A DNA stretch of 38,945 nt from Actinomycetota bacterium (GTDB lineage: Bacteria; Actinomycetota; Actinomycetes; Actinomycetales; Dermatophilaceae). The stretch is taken from contig JAIUOP010000024.1 of assembly GCA_020161815.1 (NCBI GenBank), positions 1 through 38,945 on the forward strand. Reading direction: 5' to 3'. The translations under genes were made by a program, and so were the position numbers. The notes beneath the pieces were generated by a model that saw nothing but the letters and a program-made list of their open reading frames with translations, was not told the origin of the DNA and did not search any database. Shown here piece by piece: positions 16,873 to 25,803 of the stretch. The number at the start of each line of letters is the position of its first letter. Position 1 is the stretch's first letter.

Positions 16873-16883
16873 AGATGACGCCA

Positions 16884-18539
16884 TCAGGCCTCGCGCATCG
16901 GGATGCGGACCCCTTGCTGCTGCGCGACCTTGTCGGCGTGGTGGTAGCCGGCGTCGACGTGCCGGATCACCCCCATGCCGGGGTCGTTGGTGAGCACGCG
17001 CTCGAGCTTCTCGGCGGCAAGAGGCGTCCCGTCCGCCAGGCAGACCTGACCGGCATGCATCGAACGACCGATCCCGACCCCGCCACCGTGGTGCAGAGAC
17101 ACCCATGAGGCACCGGAGGCGGTGTTGACGAGAGCGTTGAGCAGGGGCCAGTCGGCGATGGCATCGGAGCCGTCGAGCATCGACTCGGTCTCGCGATAGG
17201 GCGAGGCGACCGAGCCGCAGTCGAGGTGGTCGCGCCCGATGACGATCGGGGCCGAGACCTCACCACTGGCGACGAGGTCGTTGAAGAGCGCGCCGGCCTT
17301 GTCCCGCTCGCCGTAGCCGAGCCAGCAGATCCGCGCCGGCAGGCCCTGGAAGGCGATCTTCTCGCGCGCGCCGCGCATCCACTTCTGCAGGCGGTCGTTG
17401 TCGGGGAAGAGCTCCATCACCGCGCGGTCGGTGACCTCGATGTCCTTGGGGTCACCCGAGAGCGCGGCCCATCGGAAGGGGCCCTTGCCCTCGCAGAAGA
17501 GCGGCCGGATGTAGGCCGGCACGAACCCGGGGAAGTCGAAGGCCCGGTCGCACCCGCCCAGGCGTGCCTCGTCGCGGATCGAGTTGCCGTAGTCGAAGAC
17601 CTCGGCGCCGCGGTCCTTGAAGTCGACCATCGCCTGCACGTGCGCGGCCATCGACTCGCGTGCGCGATCGGTGAACTCCTCGGGCTTCTTCTCGGCGAAC
17701 TCCGCCCAGTCCTCGAGCTCCACGCCGATCGGGAGGTAGCTGAGCGGGTCGTGCGCACTCGTCTGGTCGGTGACGATGTCGATGGGCACGCCACGCCGAA
17801 GCAGCTCGGGGAAGACCTCGGCGGCGTTGCCGACGACCCCGATCGAGCGGGCCCGGCGGGCGTTCTTGGCCTCGACGGCGCGCATGATCGCCTCGTCGAG
17901 GTCGGGCGCCACCTCGTCGAGGTAGCGGTGCTCGACCCGGCGGTGCAGACGCTCGGGATCCACGTCGACGATGAGGCAGACCCCGCCGTTGAGCGTGACG
18001 GCCAGGGGCTGCGCGCCACCCATCCCGCCACAGCCGCCGGTGAGGGTCAGCGTCCCGGCCAGCGTTCCGGCATACCGCTGTTCGGCGATGGCGGCGAAGG
18101 TCTCGTAGGTGCCCTGGACGATGCCCTGGGTGCCGATGTAGATCCACGACCCGGCCGTCATCTGCCCGTACATCGTGAGCCCGAGGTGCTCGAGACGCCG
18201 GAACTCGGGCCAGTTCGCCCAGTCCGGCACGAGGTTGGAGTTGGCGATGAGGACGCGCGGCGCCCACTCGTGGGTGCGGAAGACGCCGACCGGGCGCCCC
18301 GACTGCACGAGCATCGTCTCGTCGGCGCGCAGGTCGGTCAGGGTGCGCACCATGGCGTCGAACGAGCGCCAGTCGCGCGCCGCCCGCCCGGTGCCGCCAT
18401 AGACGACGAGGTCGTCCGGGCGCTCGGCGACCTCGGGGTCGAGGTTGTTCATGAGCATCCGCAGCGGGGCCTCGGTGGACCACTGCCGTGCCGTGAGCGT
18501 CGTGCCGCGTGGGGCCCGAACGGGTCGTGCACCTTCCAT
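16884..18539 (-). CDS. hutU: Urocanate hydratase
   Basis: Second step of histidine catabolism: hydrates urocanate to imidazolone propionate using tightly bound NAD+. 551 residues, the usual length, with [29 protein letters not shown] (dinucleotide binding), [22 protein letters not shown] and [13 protein letters not shown], all urocanase signatures. ATG 18539 has GAAGGAG 7 nt upstream. It follows hutH after 38 bp, which contains a GTATGCCGT word, and ends at a strong terminator. Confidence 0.97.
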   Translation of the reverse strand: MEGARPVRAPRGTTLTARQWSTEAPLRMLMNNLDPEVAERPDDLVVYGGTGRAARDWRSFDAMVRTLTDLRADETMLVQSGRPVGVFRTHEWAPRVLIANSNLVPDWANWPEFRRLEHLGLTMYGQMTAGSWIYIGTQGIVQGTYETFAAIAEQRYAGTLAGTLTLTGGCGGMGGAQPLAVTLNGGVCLIVDVDPERLHRRVEHRYLDEVAPDLDEAIMRAVEAKNARRARSIGVVGNAAEVFPELLRRGVPIDIVTDQTSAHDPLSYLPIGVELEDWAEFAEKKPEEFTDRARESMAAHVQAMVDFKDRGAEVFDYGNSIRDEARLGGCDRAFDFPGFVPAYIRPLFCEGKGPFRWAALSGDPKDIEVTDRAVMELFPDNDRLQKWMRGAREKIAFQGLPARICWLGYGERDKAGALFNDLVASGEVSAPIVIGRDHLDCGSVASPYRETESMLDGSDAIADWPLLNALVNTASGASWVSLHHGGGVGIGRSMHAGQVCLADGTPLAAEKLERVLTNDPGMGVIRHVDAGYHHADKVAQQQGVRIPMREA

Positions 18540-18577
18540 CGTCGTTCTCCTTCAACCCTTTTGGTATGCCGTGTGCT

Positions 18578-20176
18578 TCAGTTCAGGGGGCCGGTTTGGG
18601 TCTCGACGGCCCGCCGGATCGTGCCGTCGACGACCAGGTCGTGTGCCGTGGCGACCTCGGGTGCCAGGAACCGGTCCGTCCCCGGCCGGCTCGCTCCCGC
18701 CGCCACGAGGGCGTCGACCACCGCGCCGGTCGCCGCGGCCGGCTGCAGGGGCGCCCGCAGCTGGAGCCCGCGCGCAGCCGTGAGCACCTCGATCGCGAGC
18801 ACCCGCGCGAGCCCGTCGACCGAGCGGCGCAGCTTGCGCCCCGCCGACCAGCCCATCGAGACGTGGTCCTCCTGCATGGCGCTGCTCGGGATGGAGTCGA
18901 CGCTCGCCGGCGCGGCCAGGCGCTTGAGCTCGGAGACGATCGCGGCCTGGGTGTACTGAGCGATCATGTGGCCGCTGTCGACGCCAGGGTCGTCGGCGAG
19001 GAAGGGAGGCAGGCCGTGGTTGCGCGCCTTGTCGAGGAAGCGGTCGGTGCGTCGCTCCGAGATCGAGGCCAGGTCGGCGGCGACGATCGCGAGGAAGTCG
19101 AGCACATAGGCGACGGGCGCCCCGTGGAAGTTGCCATTGCTCTCGACGCGGCCGTCGAGGGTGACGACCGGGTTGTCGACGGCCGAGGCCAGCTCCCACC
19201 CGGCGACCCGCACCGCGTGGTCGACGGTGTCACGGGCGGCTCCCGCGACCTGGGGGGCGCACCGCAGCGAGTAGGCGTCCTGCACCCGAGGACAATCCTC
19301 GACGTCATGCGAGGCGCGAATCGGGCTGCCGGACAGGATCTTTCGCAGGTTCGCGGCTGAGACGGCCTGACCCGGCTGCGGGCGCAGTGCGTGCAGGTCC
19401 GCGGCAAAGACGTTGTCCGTGCCGAGCAGGCCCTCCACCGACATGGCCGCGGCGATGTCGGCCACGACGAGCAGCTCGCGCAGGTCGTGGATCGCCAGGC
19501 AGAGCATGCCGAGCATGCCGTCGGTGCCGTTGATGAGCGCCAGGCCTTCCTTCTCCTGCAGCTCGATCGGCTCCAGGCCGGCTGCCGCGAGCGCCTCGCC
19601 GGCCGGGCGCTCCACCCCGTCGGCATCGCGCACCGGCCCCTCCCCCATGAGCGCGAGTGCGCAGTGGGACAGCGGCGCCAGGTCACCGGAGCAGCCGAGC
19701 GAGCCGTACTCGTGGACGACCGGCGTGATCTCGGCGTTGAGCATCCCGACGTAGGCCGTCAGGGTCGCCTCCCGCACTCCGGTGCGCCCGGTGGCGAGGG
19801 TGGAGATGCGCAGCAGCATGAGCGCCCGCACGACCTCGCGCTCCACCTCGGGCCCGGACCCCGCTGCGTGGGAGCGGACGAGGGAACGCTGCAGCTGCCG
19901 CCGCAGCTCGGTCGGGATGTGGCGGGTCGCCAACGCCCCGAAGCCGGTCGAGACGCCATAGTGCGGCTCGACGTCGTCGGCCAGGCCCTCGATGATCGCC
20001 CGGCTCTTGCGCACCTCGGCGAGCGCGGCCGGGTCGAGACGGACCCTCGCGCCGCCCCGGGCGACGGCGACGACCTCCTCGATCGTCAGGGGCCCCACTC
20101 CGACCGTGACCTCGCCCGGGTAGCCATCCGTGGCTCCGGACGGGTGCTCGCTCAGGTGGTCGGCGCGCTCGCTCAT
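18578..20176 (-). CDS. hutH: Histidine ammonia-lyase
   Basis: First step: non-oxidative deamination of L-histidine to trans-urocanate. The self-cyclising MIO triad reads C-S-G (GSLGCSGDLAPLSH) instead of the A-S-G of many lyases, a variant I recall from actinobacterial HutH. YGVSTGFGALATRHI, NGTDGMLG, SSAMQEDHVSMGW and GNFHGAPVAY are also present. 532 residues, slightly extended at the N-terminus. First gene of hutH-hutU, with the operator 57 bp upstream; ATG 20176 lacks a strong ribosome site. Confidence 0.96.
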   Translation of the reverse strand: MSERADHLSEHPSGATDGYPGEVTVGVGPLTIEEVVAVARGGARVRLDPAALAEVRKSRAIIEGLADDVEPHYGVSTGFGALATRHIPTELRRQLQRSLVRSHAAGSGPEVEREVVRALMLLRISTLATGRTGVREATLTAYVGMLNAEITPVVHEYGSLGCSGDLAPLSHCALALMGEGPVRDADGVERPAGEALAAAGLEPIELQEKEGLALINGTDGMLGMLCLAIHDLRELLVVADIAAAMSVEGLLGTDNVFAADLHALRPQPGQAVSAANLRKILSGSPIRASHDVEDCPRVQDAYSLRCAPQVAGAARDTVDHAVRVAGWELASAVDNPVVTLDGRVESNGNFHGAPVAYVLDFLAIVAADLASISERRTDRFLDKARNHGLPPFLADDPGVDSGHMIAQYTQAAIVSELKRLAAPASVDSIPSSAMQEDHVSMGWSAGRKLRRSVDGLARVLAIEVLTAARGLQLRAPLQPAAATGAVVDALVAAGASRPGTDRFLAPEVATAHDLVVDGTIRRAVETQTGPLN

Positions 20177-20233
20177 GGAAGTCCATGCAAGCCCACGACG
20201 CGCGTCCTCAGGAACGGGAGCTCACGGCATACC

Positions 20234-20249
20234 GTCTTGAATGCCAGAC
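20234..20249. promoter_or_regulatory. Putative HutR operator between hutH and the IclR-family regulator
   Basis: GTCTTGAATGCCAGAC, 14 of 16 bases identical to the site at 16238-16253, 57 bp before hutH and 46 bp before the regulator gene. A TACGCT box at 20258-20263 could serve the regulator, placing this site near its -35 region and suggesting autoregulation as well as hutHU control. Confidence 0.75.
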
Positions 20250-20295
20250 ATGCCCCCTACGCTGAGCGAGTGACCCCTCGACCAGGAGGCCTGCC

Positions 20296-21063
20296 GTGAG
20301 CGCCCCGGCCCCCGCTGCCGCGGCGGCGCTGGACATCCTCGAGTTCCTCGCCAGCCGGGGTGAGCCGGTGCCGGCGGCGACCATCTCGCGCGCGCTCGAC
20401 CTGCCCCGGTCCAGCGTCTACCACCTGCTCACGGTCCTCACCGGCCGCGGCTACGTCACGCACCTGGCCGACGAGCACCGCTATGGCCTGGGCGTCGCCG
20501 CCTATGAGCTGGGCGCGGCCTATCCGCGGCAGGCCGGCCTGGCCCGGCTCGCCCGGGGCCCACTCGACCGGCTCGTCGCCGCCACCGGGCACAACGCCCA
20601 TCTCGCCGTCCTCCACGGTCACGACGTCCTCTATGTCCTCGAGCAGCGCGCGCCCGGCGGGCCGCACCTGGTCAGTGACGTCGGGGTGCGGCTGCCGGCC
20701 ACCCTCACCGCGACCGGGCTCGCGATGCTCGCGGCCCTGCCGGCCGGCCAGGTGCGCGCGCTCTTCCCCGACCGGGGCTCGTTCGTCCAGCGCGACGGGC
20801 GGGGGGTCACCTCCCCGCGCGCGCTGCGGTCCGCGCTCCAGCAGGTCCGCCAACGCGGGTATGCCGTGGAGGACTCCCTCGTGACGGCGGGGCTGTCGTC
20901 GGTGGCCCAGGCCGTCCTCGACCACACCGGTCACCCGGTGGCGGCTGTCGCGCTGACGTGGCTGTCGCCGGGCGGTGATGGGGCAACGACCGCGGCGCAG
21001 GCGGCGGCCGTGCGCGCGACGGCCCTGGACCTCACCCACCGGATCAAGGGGCGTCCGGCGTGA
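20296..21063 (+). CDS. hutR: IclR-family regulator of the hut genes
   Basis: 255 residues. An N-terminal winged helix (about 8-65: LDILEFLASRG, PAATISRALDLPRSSVYHLLTVLTGRGYV) is followed by an IclR effector domain (about 75-245). GTG 20296 has AGGAGG 6 nt upstream. Divergent from hutH across a spacer with a HutR-type operator. IclR-type HutR is known from Corynebacterium, so the name rests on family plus context. Effector (histidine or urocanate) and sign of control are not readable. It overlaps the next gene by GTGA. Confidence 0.88.
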   Translation: MSAPAPAAAAALDILEFLASRGEPVPAATISRALDLPRSSVYHLLTVLTGRGYVTHLADEHRYGLGVAAYELGAAYPRQAGLARLARGPLDRLVAATGHNAHLAVLHGHDVLYVLEQRAPGGPHLVSDVGVRLPATLTATGLAMLAALPAGQVRALFPDRGSFVQRDGRGVTSPRALRSALQQVRQRGYAVEDSLVTAGLSSVAQAVLDHTGHPVAAVALTWLSPGGDGATTAAQAAAVRATALDLTHRIKGRPA

Positions 21064-21617
21064 GCGAGGTGGTGCACATGAGCGTCATCGTCCTCGCCGG
21101 GGGCGAGTCGAGCAGGTTCGGGGCGGACAAGATCAGCGCCGACCTCGATGGCCGCAGCCTGCTTGACCATGTGCTGTCTGGGCTCGACGCCGCCTGGGAG
21201 GTGGTCTGCGTCGGACCGGAGCGGGAGACGGTGCGGCCGGTGACCTGGGCGCGCGAGAGCCCGCCCCTGGGTGGGCCACTCGCCGGCGTCGCGGCCGGGC
21301 TCGCGGCCAGCACGGGCGAGATGGTCCTGGTCGTCGCCGGCGACATGCCGTGGGCCGCACCGGCCCTGCCCCGACTCCTCGCCGCGCTGCGTGGATCTCC
21401 GGAGGCCAGCGCGGCGGTTGCACTCGACGCCGAGGGCCAGGCCAATCCGCTGCTCGCGGCCTACCACCGCTCGGCTCTGGTCGACGCCCTGCCGACCCCT
21501 GCGCACGGACGCCGCGCCAAGCTGCTGCTCGAGCTGCCGCACGTGCAGGTGCCCGTGGGGCCGGCCGAGGGACAGGACGTCGACACCCCCGATGACCTCG
21601 TACGGTGGAGGCCATGA
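21060..21617 (+). CDS. MobA-like nucleotidyltransferase
   Basis: Rossmann-type nucleotidyltransferase of 185 residues. VIVLAGGESSRFGADK is the nucleotide-binding loop, VVAGDMPW holds the metal-binding aspartate, and the C-terminal DVDTPDDL closes the family pattern. It resembles molybdenum-cofactor guanylyltransferase MobA or the cytidylyltransferase MocA; no other Moco gene is nearby. GTG 21060 overlaps the hutR stop; ATG 21078 after GAGGTGG is an equally good start and gives a more typical N-terminus. It overlaps the oxidoreductase by ATGA. Confidence 0.82.
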   Translation: MSEVVHMSVIVLAGGESSRFGADKISADLDGRSLLDHVLSGLDAAWEVVCVGPERETVRPVTWARESPPLGGPLAGVAAGLAASTGEMVLVVAGDMPWAAPALPRLLAALRGSPEASAAVALDAEGQANPLLAAYHRSALVDALPTPAHGRRAKLLLELPHVQVPVGPAEGQDVDTPDDLVRWRP

Positions 21618-22591
21618 GGGCGATCACTGCACCCATCCCCGGCGGGCCGGACAGCCTGCAGCTCGTCGACCTGCCCGACCCCGAGCCGGGGCCGGGCGAG
21701 GTGCGGATCCGCGTCGCCGCGGCTGGGGTCAACCGGGCCGACCTGCTCCAGGCGGCCGGGCACTATCCACCCCCGCCGGGCATCAGCGAGGTGCTCGGCC
21801 TCGAGGTCAGCGGCACGATCGACGCAGTGGGTGAGGGCGTGGAGTCGTGGCTCGTCGGTGACCGGGTGTGCGCCCTCCTCGCGGGCGGGGGTTATGCCGA
21901 GCTCGTCGTCGTGCCGGCGGGCCAGGTCCTGCCGATTCCTGCGGGCGTCGAGCTGGTGTCGGCGGCGGCACTGCCGGAGGTCACCTGCACCGTCTGGTCC
22001 AACCTGGTGCTGACGGCGGGCTTGCGCTCCGGCGAGACGCTGCTCGTCCACGGCGGCTCCTCGGGCATCGGCACGATGGCGATCCAGGTGGCGCGCTCCC
22101 TCGGGGCTCGCGTCGCCGTCACCGCCGGGAGCGCCGCCAAGCTGGAGGCCTGCCGAGCCCTCGGCGCCGAGATCCTCGTCAACTACCGCGAGGAGGACTT
22201 CGTCGAGCAGGTGCGGGCGCAGACCGACGGCCATGGCGCGGACGTGATCCTCGACAACATGGGCGCGAAGTACTTGTCGCGCAACGTCGATGCCCTCGCC
22301 ACCGGTGGTCGGCTCGTCGTCATCGGCATGCAGGGCGGGGTCAAGGGCGAGCTCGACCTCGGGGTCCTGCTGCGCAAGAGGGGCGCCGTCCACGCCACGT
22401 CCCTGCGTGCCCGTCCCGCCGGCGAGAAGGCAAGCATCGTTCGCGAGGTCCACGACCACCTGTGGCCGCAGATCGCCGCCGGCGCGGTGCGTCCCGTCAT
22501 CCAGGGCACCCACCCGTTGGCGGACGCCGCGGCTGCCCACCGCGAACTCGCCGAGAGCGCCCACATCGGCAAGATCCTGCTGCTGCCCTGA
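21614..22591 (+). CDS. NAD(P)H quinone oxidoreductase, zinc-free MDR (PIG3-like)
   Basis: 325-residue medium-chain dehydrogenase/reductase without zinc-binding cysteines. N-terminal GVNRADLLQAAGHYPPPPG and LGLEVSGTIDAVGEGV are typical of the QOR/PIG3 branch; the NADPH Rossmann motif is VHGGSSGIGTMAIQVA. ATG 21614 follows GGTGGAGG and overlaps the MobA-like stop as ATGA. The pairing of hutR, MobA-like and QOR genes is tight, but its logic is unclear. Confidence 0.88.
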   Translation: MRAITAPIPGGPDSLQLVDLPDPEPGPGEVRIRVAAAGVNRADLLQAAGHYPPPPGISEVLGLEVSGTIDAVGEGVESWLVGDRVCALLAGGGYAELVVVPAGQVLPIPAGVELVSAAALPEVTCTVWSNLVLTAGLRSGETLLVHGGSSGIGTMAIQVARSLGARVAVTAGSAAKLEACRALGAEILVNYREEDFVEQVRAQTDGHGADVILDNMGAKYLSRNVDALATGGRLVVIGMQGGVKGELDLGVLLRKRGAVHATSLRARPAGEKASIVREVHDHLWPQIAAGAVRPVIQGTHPLADAAAAHRELAESAHIGKILLLP

Positions 22592-22649
22592 CCTGACCCG
22601 ACGTCACGTGCACGCGATCGGAGGGCCTCGCGGCCGGCATCGAGATCGC

Positions 22650-22691
22650 GGTGTGACTGAACCGGTGCCATGCGGACGGTTCAGTCACACC
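22650..22691 (+). terminator. Hairpin after the hutR-mobA-qor operon
   Basis: Perfect 15-bp arms GGTGTGACTGAACCG (22650-22664) and CGGTTCAGTCACACC (22677-22691) around a 12-nt loop. It lies about 60 nt past the oxidoreductase stop and before bpa. No T tract. Confidence 0.75.
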
Positions 22692-22753
22692 CCGAGTCGA
22701 GACCGACGACTGCCAGGAGCCGGCCCCGATGGGTCGGTGGCAGGATGGCGGGC

Positions 22754-23416
22754 ATGACTGACGAGGCCGAGCCGACCCCGGAGACCGCGGACACCCAGGA
22801 GACGAGCGAGCGCGTGCCCGTCGTCGGCACCGTCACCGACGACAAGGTCGTCGTCGTGACCCCGGACGGAATGGGCGTGGCGCCTGCCTCCCCCAGCGAG
22901 GGCGCCGAGGGCAAGGACGAGGAGTCCGGCCGCCCGACCAACCCGGCCGACCTCGTCGAGCAGCCGGCCAAGGTCATGCGGATCGGTGCCATGGTCAAGC
23001 AGCTCCTCGAGGAGGTGCGCGGCGCCCCGCTCGACGAGAAGGGTCGCGCCCGACTCGCCGAGGTCCACGAGCGCTCGATCGCCGAGCTCAAGGACGGCCT
23101 GGCACCCGAGCTGGTCGAGGAGCTCGAGCGGATCGCCCTGCCGTTCAGTGACGACGCGCCTTCCGACGCCGAGCTCCGCATCGCCCAGGCCCAGCTCGTC
23201 GGCTGGCTCGAGGGCCTCTTCCACGGCATCCAGACCGCGCTCGTCGCGCAGCAGATGGCCGCGCAGGCCCAGCTCCAGCAGATGCGCGCGCTCCCACCCG
23301 GCCACCCCGCGGCCGGGGCCGGCGGCGCTTCGGGAGCGGACGGCATACCGGGTATGCCGTCCGCTCCCGACACCGCTCCCAAGTCACCCAACGGCGGGAC
23401 CGGGCAGTACCTCTGA
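22754..23416 (+). CDS. bpa: Bacterial proteasome activator Bpa/PafE
   Basis: 220 residues of the DUF2587 family: a disordered acidic N-terminus, then the helical core PAKVMRIGAMVKQLLEEV, HERSIAELKDGLAPELVEELERI and DAELRIAQAQLVGWLEGLFHGIQTAL, and the C-terminal GQYL that opens the 20S proteasome gate. It forms an ATP-independent ring feeding unfolded proteins to the proteasome. ATG 22754 is preferred (CAGGAT 7 nt upstream, leaderless pattern); 22745 is an alternative. Its C-terminal linker codes for a 19-bp hairpin (23330-23370) just before a convergent gene only 3 bp away. Confidence 0.95.
   Translation: MTDEAEPTPETADTQETSERVPVVGTVTDDKVVVVTPDGMGVAPASPSEGAEGKDEESGRPTNPADLVEQPAKVMRIGAMVKQLLEEVRGAPLDEKGRARLAEVHERSIAELKDGLAPELVEELERIALPFSDDAPSDAELRIAQAQLVGWLEGLFHGIQTALVAQQMAAQAQLQQMRALPPGHPAAGAGGASGADGIPGMPSAPDTAPKSPNGGTGQYL
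23330..23370. terminator. Perfect 19-bp hairpin inside the bpa coding region
   Basis: Arms 23330-23348 and 23352-23370 pair perfectly with a 3-nt loop; the inner part is ACGGCATAC/GTATGCCGT, two inverted copies of the dispersed word. It lies 44 bp before the end of bpa, and the convergent dehydrogenase ends 3 bp after bpa, so no spacer exists for a terminator. It codes for DGIPGMPS in the flexible linker and uses the rare ATA codon. Confidence 0.75.
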
Positions 23417-23419
23417 GCC

Positions 23420-25108
23420 TCAGGCGGTCGCCTCGGCGGCGGCGCGGCCGGCGATGCGGCCGGTGAAGAGGCAGCCGCCGACGAAGGTGCCCTCGAGGGC
23501 GCGGTAGCCGTGCACGCCACCGCCGCCGAACCCGCTGACCTCACCCGCGGCATACAACCCGGGGATCGGTGCGCGGTCGGCGCCCAGGACCCGCCCGGAG
23601 AGATCCGTGTGCAAGCCGCCGAGGGTCTTGCGGGAGAGCAGGTTGAGCCGGACGGCGATGAGCGGGCCGTGCTTGGGGTCGGTGATCTTCACGAGTGGGT
23701 GTGCCCGCTTGGAGATCTTGTCGGCGACATAACGCCGCGCCTCCTTGATCGCCATGATCTGGGCGTCCTTGCCGAAACCGTTGTCCAGCTGGGCATCCCG
23801 AGCCAGGACCTGCCGCTCGATGTCGGCCGCATCGAGGGGAGCCTCGGGCGTGAGGGCGTTCATCCCGCGCACCAGGTCGGCCACCGTGTCGGCCTGGACG
23901 AAGTCGACACCATGGTCGAGGAAGGCCTGCACGGCCGGGTGCACCGCGGTCCGTGCCCTCCTCGCCATCACCTTGGCGAGCTGGCGCGGGGAACCGTCGG
24001 TGAGGTCGAGGTTCTGCTCCGATCCCGACAGCGCGAACTCCTTGCCGGCGATCGACCGGTTCGTGACGAACCACGAGTGGTCGTGACCGGTGGCCCGCAG
24101 GTGCTCCAGGGTCCCCAGGGTGTCGTAGCCGGGCAGCAGCGGCGCCGGCAGTCGCCGCCCGAGCGCGTCGAACCAGAGCGAGCTCGGGCCGGGGAGGATC
24201 CGGATCGCGTGCTGCGGCCAGATCGGGTCCCAGTTGTGGATGCCCTCGACGTAGTGCCACATCCGGTCGCGGTTGACGACTGCACCGCCAGCCGCCTCGG
24301 TGATGGCGATCATCCGACCGTCGACGTGGGCGGGCACGCCGGTGATCATCCGCTGCGGGGGTGGTCCCAGCCGCTCCGGCCAGTTGGCCCGGACGAGGTC
24401 GTGGTTGCCGCCGATCCCACCAGAGCTGACGATCACCGCCTGGGCGCGAAACTCGAACTCCCCCAACACATCCCGGTTGCTCGCCACCCCGCGTGGGGAG
24501 CTGTCGTCAGCCAGTCGGGCACCACGGACGCCGACGACGGCCTCGCCCTCGACGATGAGCTCGTCGACCCGATGACGGGGGCGATGGAGGATCCGGCCAC
24601 CGGCGATGTGCTCGCGCGTGTGGGCGGCAAAGGGCTTCACCACTCCGGTGCCGGTCCCCCACGGGATGTGGAATCGCGGCACCGAGTTGCCGTGCCCGGT
24701 CGCGGTGCCGTCCCCGCGCTCGGCCCAGCCGACGATCGGAAAGAAGGAGATGCCATGGCCGGCGAGCCAGGAGCGCTTCTCCCCGGCGGCCCACGAGACA
24801 TAGGCCCGCGCCCACTCCCGACCCCAGTGGTCCGGCCCGGGACTGCCGTCCGGCTCGGTCAGACGGTCCCAACCGGCCGTCCCCTGCCAGTCGGACCACG
24901 CCAGCTCTTCGCTGTCCTTGACGCCGAGGCGTCGCTGCTCGGGGGTGTCCACGAGGAAGAGCCCGCCGAAGGACCAGAACGACTGCCCCCCGAGGTTGGC
25001 CTCGTTCTCCTGGTCGACGAGGACGACCGAGCGCCCCGCCGAAGCCACCTCGTGTGCAGCGACCAGGCCGGCGATGCCAGCTCCGACGACGATGACGTCC
25101 GCATCCAT
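23420..25108 (-). CDS. FAD-binding dehydrogenase (ketosteroid dehydrogenase/fumarate reductase-like)
   Basis: 562-residue flavoprotein with an N-terminal dinucleotide fold (ADVIVVGAGIAGLVAAHEVA...VDQE), a middle substrate domain, and the C-terminal FAD closure PIPGLYAAGEVSGFGGGGVHGYRALEG followed by GGCLFTGRIAGR. This layout matches the actinobacterial FAD-binding dehydrogenase group related to 3-ketosteroid delta1-dehydrogenase. Substrate unknown. It begins 11 bp after the HAD gene on the same strand, so the two probably form an operon. Confidence 0.85.
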   Translation of the reverse strand: MDADVIVVGAGIAGLVAAHEVASAGRSVVLVDQENEANLGGQSFWSFGGLFLVDTPEQRRLGVKDSEELAWSDWQGTAGWDRLTEPDGSPGPDHWGREWARAYVSWAAGEKRSWLAGHGISFFPIVGWAERGDGTATGHGNSVPRFHIPWGTGTGVVKPFAAHTREHIAGGRILHRPRHRVDELIVEGEAVVGVRGARLADDSSPRGVASNRDVLGEFEFRAQAVIVSSGGIGGNHDLVRANWPERLGPPPQRMITGVPAHVDGRMIAITEAAGGAVVNRDRMWHYVEGIHNWDPIWPQHAIRILPGPSSLWFDALGRRLPAPLLPGYDTLGTLEHLRATGHDHSWFVTNRSIAGKEFALSGSEQNLDLTDGSPRQLAKVMARRARTAVHPAVQAFLDHGVDFVQADTVADLVRGMNALTPEAPLDAADIERQVLARDAQLDNGFGKDAQIMAIKEARRYVADKISKRAHPLVKITDPKHGPLIAVRLNLLSRKTLGGLHTDLSGRVLGADRAPIPGLYAAGEVSGFGGGGVHGYRALEGTFVGGCLFTGRIAGRAAAEATA

Positions 25109-25119
25109 GACAGGGGAAC

Positions 25120-25803
25120 CTACCCGGTGGTGACGCGCACCCGGCCGTCATGGTCCACCACGAAGCGCACCTCGTCCAGTCCACCGACGACCAGATCGGC
25201 CAATGGCTCCAACGCCTCTCGCGGTGTGGTGTGCAGCACCGCCAGGGCACCCGAGGCGCCCGCCGCCCGCGCTGCCGTCAGACCGGCGACGGCATCCTCG
25301 ACGACCAGGCAGTCCGCCGGGTCGACCCCGAGCCGCTCGGCCGCGAGCACGAACGGATCGGGGTGCGGCTTGCCCCGCGCGACCATGGACGCGGTGACAA
25401 CTACCGGTGGGCGGGTCAGACCGGTCGCGGCGATGCGGGCCTCGAAGAGCGGGTCGGTGCAGGAGGTCACGATGGCGGCCCTGGCCCCCGCGGCCACCAG
25501 CCCTCCGAGCGCCTCCCCCGCGCCCGGCAGGACGACGATGCCCTCGGTGTCGGCCACCTCGAGCTCCTCGATCCGCCGCACGGCGAGGGCCTGCCCGTCG
25601 GCATCGAGGTCGGGCCTCAGGCTCGCGATGACCCCGGACGCCGGTATGCCGTGAAAGCCCAGCAACCGTTCGAGGTCGATGTCGAACTCCCCGGCCCACG
25701 TGACCCAGGAGCGCTCGACGGCCCCGATCGAGTCGATGAGGGTGCCGTCCATGTCGAACAGGACCGCGGCGAAGGTGCGTCCGTCGAGAGCGCTCACTGC
25801 CAT
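25120..25803 (-). CDS. HAD-family sugar-phosphatase-like hydrolase
   Basis: 227 residues of HAD subfamily IA. Motif I is LFDMDGTLIDS, motif II IVTSCTD, motif III GKPHPDPFVLAAERLG and motif IV VVEDAVAGLTAARAAG. The helical cap (about 30-90) fits small phosphosugar phosphatases. Its ATG 25803 lies 22 bp from the divergent ATG 25826. TAGATT 6 nt upstream and no ribosome site suggest leaderless translation. Followed closely by the FAD dehydrogenase. Confidence 0.87.
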   Translation of the reverse strand: MAVSALDGRTFAAVLFDMDGTLIDSIGAVERSWVTWAGEFDIDLERLLGFHGIPASGVIASLRPDLDADGQALAVRRIEELEVADTEGIVVLPGAGEALGGLVAAGARAAIVTSCTDPLFEARIAATGLTRPPVVVTASMVARGKPHPDPFVLAAERLGVDPADCLVVEDAVAGLTAARAAGASGALAVLHTTPREALEPLADLVVGGLDEVRFVVDHDGRVRVTTG

